Positions 10,987-21,603 of a stretch of 64,000 nucleotides of DNA are shown piece after piece. The number at the start of each line of letters is the position of its first letter. The first letter of the stretch is position 1. The DNA is from Chytridium lagenaria (taxonomy: Eukaryota > Chytridiomycota > Chytridiomycetes > Chytridiales > Chytridiaceae): positions 124,001 through 188,000 of the forward strand of contig JAHLKC010000037.1 of the NCBI GenBank assembly GCA_025449115.1, in the 5' to 3' direction. Under the pieces are notes generated by a model, which was given only the letters and a program-made list of their open reading frames with translations, was not told the DNA's origin and made no database searches. The translations under genes and the position numbers were made by a program.

Positions 10987-12236
10987 ATGTCATCCTCAAA
11001 CGACTGCCTCATCGTCAACATCCTTTCCAACACTCCCCATCCCCGACAACTCTGCTGTGGCAGTATGGTGGTAAAATTGGCTGTGATTCTGAAGGACGCA
11101 TCATATGGATGTAAGAAAAATAAAAAGAATCCGTACAAAACTCACACCATCAGACTTTTGTTAGGATTCAAAATACCAGGATCGATACCACCTGCATTCG
11201 GGAATCTCACCAACCTTGAAATGCTGTAAATCCGATACAGCGCGTTTCTTTTCTGATTGGATTGTGATAGGTGGTTGTATGGTGATAAGATGACGGGTTC
11301 TATACCCCACGAATTAGGCGTCTTACGAAACTCACTGAATTGTAAGGAATTGAATTCGTTTTGTGTTAAGATATTTTGTTGACGACATTTCCATACGCTG
11401 CATGTAGGGGGCTATTCAAAACTGGGTTGACAGGCCCCTTACCAAAGAATTGGGGGGTTTAAAGAACCTCGACAGCTGTAACTTCTGATATCAGAATTCA
11501 TAATCTTCTAATACAACTCGCTGTTTAGCTGGCTTGTAGATAATCAATTGTCCGGACCAATACCTGAGGAATTGGAGGGGTTACCCCTTGATAAATCGTA
11601 AGGCTACTTTTATTCCCTCATTATCTTGAGTAATCTCGCATATCTATAATTCTCTCATTGTTTTCTAAACGTTTCTTTTTTTGTCTTAGGTATTTAGTAA
11701 GAAACTATTTCACAGGAACCGTTCCAGAATCGTTTTCGAGGATAAGCGAGAAGGGGTATGTATTTCCCAAAATCCCAACCTTACAACTCCAAGAATCTCA
11801 GGCAACTGCTTCACAACATTCTAAACGCGACCGCCTACGAAAAGTAAACGTTCCCTCCCCTTTGCTATTAATGACTCCATCAGCATCACCCAGCGACCTT
11901 TTGAGGAATGTGAGAGATACGGCCTCCCAAACACGGTCGCTCTGTCTCCTAAAGCGTCCACTCCATCTTCCAATCTTGTTTACGAGGTGGCCGCTGTGCT
12001 TTTTCTTTTCGTCGTGGTCAGCACGGCTCTGACGTTTTCATTCCGCCGTTTGCCCAACGTCGTTAAATCAATGAAAGACGCCAAATTGCGTGAAATAGGT
12101 CCGACCCCTCTCATCACAGTTGAAATCATGGACGATGATCTCAAATCTCTTTACGCTAAAATGTGAGTCCGTCAAGTATATTTCTTCCGCCGTATTTAAC
12201 TTTTGTTTTAATAAATCTAATCCATGCAGCTCATAG
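10987..12236 (+). CDS. LRR membrane protein 2
   Basis: Tandem paralog of LRR-1 with the same exon plan. The cap reads MSSSNDCLIV and CDSEGRIIW. Repeats include IPGSIPPAFGNLTNLEML and MTGSIPHELG, then a repeat with LTGPLTKELGGL (shifted by indels near 11450), LSGPIPEELEGLP and YFTGTVPESFSR. The C-terminal part has the same membrane helix followed by LTFSFRRLPNVVKSMKD, which is in frame here and broken in LRR-1. The last coding exon has a donor at about 12165, and a final mini-exon at 12230-12236 carries a TAG stop at the same place as the TAA of LRR-1. Several one-base breaks are present in the N-terminal cap and in the LRR exons. Confidence 0.65.
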
Positions 12237-12492
12237 AGTTAATGGAGATGGACAAATTTATATTTGTGGAATATCATCATACATACGAATAGTTTTGCGT
12301 GCGTGCTATATTCATATGCCAAAACTCATACCTCATTTATATAAAATACTATTCACAAAAACTGAACTTATCCATTCCTCATGTCCAACAAACCCAGATA
12401 TCCCCTTAACGCCGCCGATTATTTGAATGTTTTGGTAACCGCAAAATCCCTCAAAAATCACATAAAAAAAAAAGAAATAAAACCCCCCTCCA

Positions 12493-14249
12493 TCAACAAC
12501 TCCTCCTACAAATACTCCTCGCCAAATTCACACACCCATCATCCCAAAAATAATCCACCCTCCCACACTCCCCATCCCAACTTCTCACCGCCGCCGCACA
12601 ATTATCACAATCCGGATCTAACACCGTCCCCGTCACACACACAGAATGATCGCAAGTCGGTGCCGCCCGGATCGTGGCTTTGGGTCCATCCGTGGCTCCC
12701 GGGATAAGGGCGAGAGCGTTCCGGGTGGATAGGGGGGAGGCGGGGAAGGTGAGACGGTTGAGGGTGGAGAGGTCGCGAATGTATTCAGTGAGAGCAAAGA
12801 CGCGGGTGACGGGAGTTGTGGAGAGAGTGAGGGCGAGGATGCCGGTGACGTGTGCGGCGGAAAAGGAGGTGCCGGTGACGCGGACTTCAGTGTTTCTAAG
12901 GCCGCTGTGGATAAAGTGTTAGTTTACGGCTTTAAGGGTTTACAGTTTATGATCCAACGTAGTGGAATATTTTAAAAACGTGGGGGACGGATGAAAGGGA
13001 TGACCAACAAAAGAAATCGGAGAGAGAAATACGGAACATGGTATATAAGAGAGAACTCACGTTGTAGCAACATTTACCCCAGGTGCAAACGCGTCAACGC
13101 ACCCCCCAAACTTGACCCGTCCCAAACCTTATCCCCCGCATCCGTCGCCCAACCGTCACACCAACCCCGAGTTCCCCGGTGAGAACCCACATGCATCTCC
13201 ACCAACATTCCCACTTGCCGCCACAATCGCCACGGGTGAATTCGCATTACTCATGACCCTCAACACGACCTGATCCAACACATCAGAGCGCGCCGTCCTA
13301 AGCGACATATTGACGACAGCGCGGCGGGTAGAGAGTTGGGAGAAGATGTAGTCAAGAGCGGAGATGGCGGCTGAGACTTGGAAGGTGGTGGAGTCGCCTA
13401 TTTTGATGGGGATGAGACGGGAAGATTTGGCGACACCGTATGTTTTTGAAGCGGCTGAGGACGTTAGGGTTATCTTTTGGAATTGCGGAGGACTTACTTA
13501 TTCCAGCGACTGAGGTGCCGTGGCCGTCTACGTCTTTGGTATCGGTGTTGGGAGGGTTGGCGGCAAAGTTCATTCCTGGAGCGATCCGACCAGAGAACTC
13601 GGGTTGTTCCGTCAAGCCCGGTATCCACCAAATATATATCAACGCCAGCTGTATCGATAATCAGTCCCCACACAACACAGAGCAATCGAAACAAATCAGG
13701 GGATTGTCATCACTCACATCCCGCCGAATCCGGGTACGTGAACGCCGTTGGCAACGGTAACCCCGCCTTTGAAATTCTCTTCAACCCCCAATTCACCGGC
13801 TCATTCTGCACCGCCTCAAACCAACCAATCGAATCCTGTTCACCATCTCCACTTCCGGCAACTTCCTGACGGTCTCTGCAAGCTCCTTGGACATGGTAGC
13901 CGCATACCCTTTTGTTTCCATTTTCTCAAACGTCCGCAAAAACTTGAATGAGGTGAAGGTGGGGATGTCGGGGAAGTCGTCGGAGCGGCGGGTGAGGTTT
14001 GGGGATATGCAGGATTTAGCCAAGCGCGGTGAGAGGAGATGCGGGTTTGAGGGACTGACGCATGGAAGAGGATGATGTATTGGTTCGGGATGAGGTTTTT
14101 GGGGTCAGGTTTGTAGATGGGACGGGTTGTGTTGTGGGTTGTTGAGGGGGGAGTGAAGGGGAGGGGCTTTGAAAGTACGGGGAGGATGAGGAAGTATATG
14201 ATTGTGATGCAGATGTGATGCAGCGATTCATGGACGTTGAAGATGTCAT
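12493..14249 (-). CDS. Subtilisin-like protease S8-2, with Cys-rich C-terminal tail
   Basis: Inverted paralog of S8-1. A hydrophobic N-terminus (ICITIIYFLILPVL, in a shifted frame) precedes the I9 propeptide (LIPNQYIILFHASVPQ, KGYAATMSKELAETVRKL). The catalytic domain has Asp in IYLVDTGLD, His in VDGHGTSVAGI, Asn in ASGNVGGDACGF and Ser in VTGTSFSAAHVTG. The C-terminal extension has TCDHSVCVTG and DPDCDNCAAAVRSW, and matches the S8-1 tail in cysteine spacing. Three introns are visible: one after PDSAG (donor GTGAGTG), one after HGTSVAGI, and one after NVATT (donor GTGAGTT). Frame breaks lie near 14220, 13840, 13640, 13170 and 12570. Probably functional if these are sequencing errors. With S8-1 it brackets the LRR pair. 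Confidence 0.8.
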
Positions 14250-16352
14250 TATTGTGAATGGGAGGAGGGTGTTTCTATGATTTATTCTATGTGTGAAGTG
14301 TGCTCATGAAAAAGATGACGGCCGTCGTTCGTCCAAGAATAACCCTGAATCTGACCCAAAGAGTGAAATGAATGGCAGTGCGTCTAATTGATTGTAAAAT
14401 GAAAAATCATAGACAACGGCCCACCGCATTTCTGGCTTAGTCAGTTGAAGGTGGAAAATGAAAAATGAATGATGAAGGCAAGACGCCATCCTTTGCCCTT
14501 GTTTCATCTCTGTTGCATCACCACAACTTTTGAAAGAAAAAGAAAGTCAAAATTGTCATGACACCTTTCTTCTAGACACACGTCCGTCCCGTTGTTTGCT
14601 CAACAGATCTGTTTCAGGGGAATGAAAGGGGGATATCCGCTGATGATCCGTGAAGTTGGTGCGTGGTGCGTGTGCGGGTAGATAGCTTGGATGTGCGCTG
14701 GGAAGATTGTATGGTGAGGGCACGGAGACAGCGATTGGATAGAGCCTGTGTTGAACTGTTTTACTGCTACGCTATAGATCAAATCTGAATTGATTGAACG
14801 TCTGAGGATCACCGTGAATGTAAAATGGCTATTTGGTGGATGATATTATTATTGAAGGTGGAGATGGAAACGAGGACGATTGCCTCATAGAACTTCATTG
14901 AAAAAGACAAGGCCTGGCTACTTCCTTTATAAATATACTGGCGTTCAACTTGTTCGAGGAAGGAGGAATGAAAATAATGAGAAACCTGATTGTTTAATAA
15001 AGTTGTACTGGGTATCCATTTGTCCGAGGAAAGCTTGATACGTTATCATTCTGGGCAAGTCTCGACAGTCACGTGCTTCTTCCCCAAGGCTATATTACTT
15101 TTCGCAGAAGATTTCTTTCCAGGGATCACGCAGTAATTCATGCTCCCAACTGCATGAAGGTGGTGAAAGCTCTAATAGCTTTGTCCATCTGCATCGAGAT
15201 TCCCATCACGATGCGCTGCAAGCATGTTCACCACGTTATCCATGTCTCGGAATGTCGGAACATGTCATCACTTCCATAAGTTTAGATTTTCTTTTTTTGC
15301 CTTCCATTGAATGATTGTGTAACCAACAGATCTGGTGTAACGGTATATTTTATTGACTTCGATGAGCGACTCGCTGGAGTCCGTCGGCAACGGACCGAAT
15401 CACCAATCATGGCGAACACGCGTGGATTCTAACAGGGCCGCAATACATTTTACCTTGGGTATGATCCACGTAATACGTGCTGTCGTAAAGATTGCCAAAA
15501 GTTGCCTAACCATGAAGAAGGAAACTCACTGCATGTGAGTGATTCAATTGGATACTCTTCCTGCTTTTTCCGTCACCTCAAAGCTTCTGTATTAAGAAGC
15601 GGAGTTGTGATCACGACGCTGGCTAAAAGTACCTAAAAAGAAAACATTCTAATGGCTTGTAATTAAAAAGAACATCATACAATAGGCTGAGCCTTTATCA
15701 GCTGCGCTTCCTAGATGCCTTGTTTTAAACTTAGAACATTCGTCATTATTAAACAAAAGCATATAGTATTATTTTATAATTCAGCACCCACCCAGGATGA
15801 CGAATATTCTTTGCGCAAGGCAAGAAATTGTACACCGTGAACCACCATATGGTACTGAGCTTCCAAATTAAGGTTCACTGATGTCAGATGTCCGAGATCA
15901 ACGAGCCATTCCCACAGCTAGCATGTGGAGCGTCAAGGGCCCGGTCGCAGAACTTCCCTCGAAAAGAAAGGCAACTGATCCACATCTGCTAAGCGTAGAG
16001 GCGGACTTATAAGGTTATATGAAGACTCAAGCCAACCACATGCGAGCATCGATGACTCGACGCAACGGAGACCCGCCTTTGCCACGCGAAATTCCTTTCT
16101 TTGAACAATGGTGTGGGGTGTATTGAGCCGCCATGCGCGATATCCAATCCTGGCATCAAAAAAAGTTGCCTAACAATAATAAAGTCAAAAAAATTAAGTT
16201 TACACCCCAGATTCTTATCTGGAACTTTCCCAACAATAAATCAAGTATTCAGCGCGTATATAAAGTTAACCTCCAAGGCTTTTTTTTATTCACCACATCC
16301 ATTCTCATACCTCATACAACACAGTCTCTAAAAAAACCTCATACAACCAACC
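14250..16352. other. 2.1 kb intergenic region
   Basis: Lies between divergent subtilases S8-2 (minus) and S8-3 (plus). I find no ORF with protein-like content, no tRNA and no repeat. A TATA box for S8-3 is at 16257-16265. Confidence 0.55.
16257..16265 (+). promoter_or_regulatory. TATA box of S8-3
   Basis: TATATAAAG, about 88-96 bases before the ATG at 16353. A CT- and AC-rich leader follows, as in the S8-5 promoter. Confidence 0.6.
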
Positions 16353-17885
16353 ATGCAAATCATTGCCATCCTCGCTCTTGCCTTCAGCGCCCTTGCGGCC
16401 CCCGCCGTCGCTGCCCCCACTCTCTTCAAGTCCGGTAGCGTCATCCCCAACCAGTACATCATCACGTACAAGTCTGAATTCACCAAGGACACCACTCTTG
16501 TCGACACTCACGAGGATTGGCTGGAGGCCGCGGCTCTTGAGCTCCAACGAGACTGTTCTCGTGAGACGTGATGACGCGCTCGGATTCTTCCCCAACATTC
16601 CCAAATTCTCTGGATTCAGGTTCTTGAGGAAGTACAGGCAGTCTCAGGCTGCGTTCCGTGGTTACAGTGCCAAGATGACCCCGAGATGGTGGAGAGGATT
16701 AAGGTGAGAATCAGATTTTTTTTTATTTATTTTAGCGAAATTATAACAACATTTTTCTCATATTTTTGAATTAAGGCTCTCCCTGAAGTTGAGTCTGTCG
16801 AGCAGGACGTCGTCATGTCCATCGCTGCCACTCAATCCAGCGTTCCTTCATGGGGTCTTGCGCGTATCACCAGCCCCAACTTGCCGCTCGGAACCACCTA
16901 CACCTACCCCGACTCTGCTGGCGGTGAGAATTTCACGGTGTTTTTTTTTCGTATTTATATGCACCATATTAATGCTTTGGTTTTTGCATATAGCCGGTGT
17001 CAACATCTACGTCATTGACAGCGGTGTTCAGATCACCCACCCCGACTTTGGCGGTCGTGCTTCCAACGGCCCCAACTTCTCCACCGACACCGACAGTGTC
17101 GACAGAAACGGTCACGGCACCCATGTTGCTGGGTAAGTAAAAAAAAACCTTTCTTTTTGAGCATTCTCATTCTCCACCCTTTTTTCCATTTTACTGAATT
17201 TTGAATATTTTATTAGAACTGCAGCGGGAACCACTTACGGCGTCGCCAAACGCGCAAACATCGTCAACATCAAAGGTTTTCGGGTCCTCCGGCACCGGTT
17301 CCAACTCTGACGTCATCGCCGCCGTCAACTGGGTCACCGCCAACGGCCCCCGTTCCGGCCGCCCCTGCGTCGTCAACATGTCCCTTGGTGGCCCCGCTTC
17401 CGCTGCTCTTGATAGCGCCGTCACTGCTGGTGTGAACGCTGGTTGCACGTTTGCGGTGGCTGCTGGGAACAACGGTGGAAACTCCTGCGTCAACTCTCCG
17501 GCTCGTGCACCTGCTGCGTTTACGGTTGCATCGTCTACCCGCACTGATTCTATCTCGAGCACTTCGGACAGAGGTACTTGCGTCGACATTATCGCACCTG
17601 GAAACTCCATCACCTCTGCGTGAGTTTATTTGCCCCATTACTTTTATAAGAGCCTTTTTATTGATTAAAATTACAGTTGGATTGGATCCTCTGTCCGCAC
17701 CATTTCCGGAACTTCCATGGCCTCCCCCCACGTCGCCGGTGTCTTTGCGCTCGCCATCGCAAACGGAGTCTCTTCCAACCCCACCACGCTCCAGAACTAC
17801 GTCAGGTCCTATCAGTGTTGCTAACAAGATCACTGGTCTCACCAGCGCCACTAGGAACCTTCTCCTCCAGGCTCCTCGTGCATAA
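16353..17885 (+). CDS. Proteinase K-like subtilase S8-3
   Basis: A secreted S8 protease of about 415 residues, the usual proteinase K length. Exons: 16353-16703, 16776-16923, 16994-17132, 17217-17619 and 17677-17885. Signal peptide MQIIAILALAFSALAAPAVA; I9 propeptide VIPNQYIITYKSEF, then RRDDALGFFPNI and FRGYSAKMTP. The catalytic triad and oxyanion residues are seen as YVIDSGVQITHP (Asp), NGHGTHVAG (His), AAGNNGGNS (Asn) and GTSMASPHVAG (Ser). The C-terminus is TRNLLLQAPRA. One-base breaks occur near 16555 (before VLVRRDD), 16687 (MTP then EMVERIK), 17272 (extra A before VFGSSG) and 17812 (extra T after YVRS). It heads a tandem array with S8-4 and S8-5. Confidence 0.92.
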
Positions 17886-18793
17886 ACGCTTTGATAGACT
17901 CTTTCTCTTTCTTTTTCCTTTCTTTTGAGACCCCTTCCTTACACCCAAGTGAAAAACAGAATGATAAGACTGATAATGAAAAGACAAACATTTAATAAAG
18001 TGACGCTTTGCATCAGATGATGATGCGCGATCCTGAACGCGACGTTATGCACAATTTATTTTACCTTTGCATCTGCCTGCCTACAGCTTCCCTACAAATT
18101 CGTTTAGAATTTATTCAAGACATCGGATAAACGATATTGATAATGATCGTCACTGCAGAGATCCTTGCCTGGTAAAGTAATAAGACCTCATACAACACAC
18201 TTTTTTTTTTCTCTTTTGAAACATAAAAATTTTTTTTGTAAATATTATTGTTACTCTTCAGAAAAACCAATCGAGGAATAAGATTGTTTTCAAATTAAAT
18301 ATTTATAAGTTTCCTTAACAATAATAATGTACATAAATGCCTATGCATTATTAATCTAGGTTTATAATCCTCATCACCGCAAGACACTTTGGGTGTCTCT
18401 CGCAAACTCCACCTTATTGACAGATATTTAATAAAGCTCGTGATAAACCACGACCCATCTCTTAGAAACATTCCAACAAAACTATCTCGATCCCTCGATT
18501 TCAAGGGCATCATCACCATTATCTCCTTCACCCACGGCGTAACGATACCTTTTATGGCTAATGCACATGGCAGGTTGTGGCGAGCTATTGACTAAGGCGC
18601 ATCGCACTCGCTATTACATGCACGCGGCATTTCCAAAATCTTTGTTATCTTATTGCGTCAGCGCTACACAAGATAGCTTGGCACAAACTTAAACTTTGAA
18701 TAAAAAAACCCATTAAAACGTCCACGGAAGCCTTTTTTTTTTAACACGTATCCTTTAATCCTCATCCTATAAGCCTCATACATAAATAACAAC
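17886..18793. other. Intergenic S8-3/S8-4
   Basis: AT-rich spacer with the 3' end of S8-3 and the promoter of S8-4. No gene or repeat is recognised. Confidence 0.6.
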
Positions 18794-20192
18794 ATGCGTG
18801 TCTTTGCCATCATCGCTATCGCTGTCGCCTCTCTCCTCCCTGCCGTCAGCGCAGGTGCTCCACCGGCGTCAGGTGCAATTGCCAACCAATACATCATCAC
18901 CTACAAGCCCGAATACGTCAACAACTCTCTCGTAGACGTTCACGAGTCCTGGCTTGAAACATCGACGAGCGAGGATCCAGCCTTGTTCGACGTGATGATG
19001 CCCTCGGGTTCTTCCCCAAAATCAAGTTCGGAGGATTTAAGTTTTTGAGGAGGTACAAGGAAGCCGCGACCTTCCGGGGTATAGTGCTGTTATGACGGCT
19101 GAGATTGCGGAGCAGATTAAGGTTAGTTTTTTTTTTTTTTGCTCAAGTTTTTATTGTGCAATCGTAACCTATGTTAATTGTGTTTAGGCTCTCCCTGAAG
19201 TCGAGGCTGTTGAGCAGGACGTAGTCATGTCCATCACCGCCGTTCAGACCAACCCCGCGGCATGGGGTCTCAAGCGGATTTCTAAGGCCGCACTTCCTCT
19301 TCCCGCAGACTATACATATCCCAACGCCGCTGGTGGTGAGTTAATGCTGTTTCTTTGAAACCGTAATAAAGATATAAAGGCCTTACCATACCTTTCCTTA
19401 TTAGCTGGCGTCAACATCTACGTGATCGACAGTGGAGTTCAGGTCAGCCACCCTGAGTTTGGTGGACGTGCCTCCAACGGCCCCAACTTCTCCACCGACT
19501 CAGACACTATCGACAGGAGTGGACATGGCACGCATGTTGCCGGAACTGCAGCAGGAGCTACCTACGGTGTCGCCAAACGCGCAAACATTGTCTCTGTCAA
19601 GGTCTTTGGCGCCTCTGGTAGTGGCTCCAACTCTGACGTTATCGCTGCCGTCAACTGGGTTGCCGCCAACGGTCCCCGCTCTGGTCGCCCCTGCGTCGTG
19701 AACATGTCACTCGGTGGACCCGTCTCTGCAGCCTCGACAGCGCTGTCGCTGCCGGTGTCAGGGCTGGTTGCACGTTTGCCGTTGCCGCTGGTAACGCTGG
19801 TGGAAACTCTTGCATCAACTCGCCCGCTCGCGCACCTACCGCATTCACCGTTGCCGCATCTGACATCAATGACAGGATCGCGTCGTTCTCGGACCGAGGT
19901 ACATGTGTCGACATAATCGCTCCCGGCGCAGGAATTCTCTCATCGTAGGTACATTGTGCTCAACATGCATTTTAATCATCATAGTTGGATCGGGTCCACC
20001 ACCAGGACTATCTCTGGAACCTCCATGGCCTCTCCTCACGTTGCTGGTGTCTTTGCGCTCGCCATCTCAAACGGTGTTTCCTCTACACCTGCCACCCTGA
20101 TGAACTACGTCAGGTCCATTGGTGTTGCCAACAGGATCACTGGACTGACCACCTCCACTAGAAACCTTCTCCTCCAGGCTCCCAGGGTTTGA
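18794..20192 (+). CDS. Proteinase K-like subtilase S8-4
   Basis: A secreted S8 protease of about 407 residues and close paralog of S8-3. Exons: 18794-19121, 19188-19335, 19405-19944 and 19985-20192. Signal peptide MRVFAIIAIAVASLLPAVSA; I9 motif IANQYIITYKPEY; Asp in YVIDSGVQVSHP, His in SGHGTHVAGTAAG, Asn in AAGNAGGNS, Ser in GTSMASPHVAGVFAL; end LLLQAPRV. The intron that splits the His motif (HVAG) in S8-3 and S8-5 is absent here, and the last intron is only 40 bases. Frame breaks lie near 18992 (before RDDALGFFP), 19081 (FRG-YSAVM, one T missing) and 19733 (SAA then LDSAV). Confidence 0.92.
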
Positions 20193-21603
20193 GCAGCTGC
20201 GATGTTCGAACCCTCTCCCCCCCCCCCATCTCCATCTACTAGCCTTCATCCATATACTGGAATGAAAATCCACGAATGCAGTTGGCAGAACCTCTTAAAG
20301 GCTTAAAGTGTAGCTGAGAACATTAAAGTAAATATCAAAGGAACACTTGAAACATAAAAATAAACAAAAGTAACTCAACAACAGTTTTTTATTGATAGTT
20401 TAAAAATCATGTTTCTTTATTTAAATATCATTATTCACACAAAGCGAACATGAAATAATAAATATCAATTATCTATTACTATAGTATTTATATAAACAAG
20501 CATTAAGTTTTTCTAGTTTGGTGATTGATAGTAAAGACACACGTTTCGAAATATTCACGTGCATTGACGACATGGCATCTCGCATGACAACGCTGAAGAT
20601 CACAGCTCAGCCGCTGCCCGTTCGTTGTATTTGCGGTTTTACCTCATCATTCTTGCTCATCTAAGTATTTATTTATCTGACTTTTTGACAGCATGCTTAT
20701 CAGTTGTTTATAAATTGGGGTTACAGATAATTACTTAATCGACCAAAAAAGAATTGTCGCGTGGTTCTTTAAGGTTAGAGTTTGCGTATGACACTCGGTA
20801 TAGCTTTTACCCACCGAGTAAGCTTAGTAATTATGTTCTTGTGCTGCCCTGTGTTACACACTAACGCCCCACGCCCCACACCCCAGTCCCTATCTCACTC
20901 GTGCTATACCCAAAAGTGAAAAGGTTGTTCGAGCCCTACCTTTCCACGCTTCCCCCTTGCATTGAAATTGCGACGAAAGCCCCCCACGTCGCATGCTCAA
21001 TCGACTGGTTGCAACCAATAGGTTAAGACATCCCGACGTTTTGCAACGGGGGGTTTGGTTTTCATACCCCGCAGCCGCGACCCAAGAACCCAGCTGAGTG
21101 GGGTCAAACCCACAACCATGTCGTCGTCCCCATTTTAAACCGCGCACAGGGCCGTCGCCATCGAGATGAGATGAAGGCGGGTCCTGTTTGCCAGCCAGTC
21201 GTTGACTTGCAAAAGGGGGAAATAAGGTTTTCGGTAAAGCTCTTCTTCGCGTCATTCGAGCCTCTTGACTAAAACATTCGTGATGAGACTCCGTTTCTAT
21301 ATTGTTTTTTCTTCGCTTTCTTGGCTGTCATTGAATAAAATAACATTCGCTAGCGGGTCCCTTTTCAAGGTTGTGTCAGTTCCGTCATTTCCTTAGTATA
21401 TTTACCCCAGAATCAAAGCATCTCATGCCTCCTAACCTGAATCGGAAAGTCGTTCATGAAATGACGCCCAGCCAACATCAGAGCTCGTCGAAATCACTGA
21501 AGTTCTATACTCAGAATTCCTATATAAAAGCTGGCTACTTTTCTCTACATCCAGTACGCTCTTCACATCCTCAACCTCATATCCAACACAAACCTCATAA
21601 AAG
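20193..21603. other. Intergenic S8-4/S8-5 with a G+C-rich block
   Basis: The first 650 bases and the last 350 are AT-rich and featureless. A block at about 20860-21250 is much richer in G and C, with runs of C and G and a long but unconvincing minus-strand reading frame. A TATA box for S8-5 is at 21521-21530. Confidence 0.5.
21521..21530 (+). promoter_or_regulatory. TATA box of S8-5
   Basis: TATATAAAAG, about 74-83 bases before the ATG at 21604, placed as in S8-3. Confidence 0.6.

Larger units (their letters stand above)
8740..12236 (+). repeat. Direct tandem duplication, unit about 1.8-1.9 kb
   Basis: Two head-to-tail copies of an LRR gene together with its upstream region. The start codons are 1,894 bases apart (9093 and 10987). 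Shared landmarks include CCAGTCCATGATTCT, AACCATCATCAAAA and MSSSNDCLI at the start codon. All exon and intron positions correspond, with scattered substitutions and indels. The identity looks high by eye but was not calculated. Confidence 0.8.

Noticed and set aside
17191..17851. Long minus-strand frames (140 and 193 codons) opposite S8-3
   Set aside because: They are antisense shadows of the catalytic domain exon; the plus strand has all active-site motifs and matching introns.
20921..20950. tRNA-like B-box (GTTCGAGCCC)
   Set aside because: No matching acceptor stem, D-arm or A-box at the right distance on either strand.
20890..21255. Minus-strand 121-codon frame in the G+C-rich block
   Set aside because: High G+C makes long chance frames likely, there is no promoter or intron context, and no recognisable motif. 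Reported only as a compositional block.
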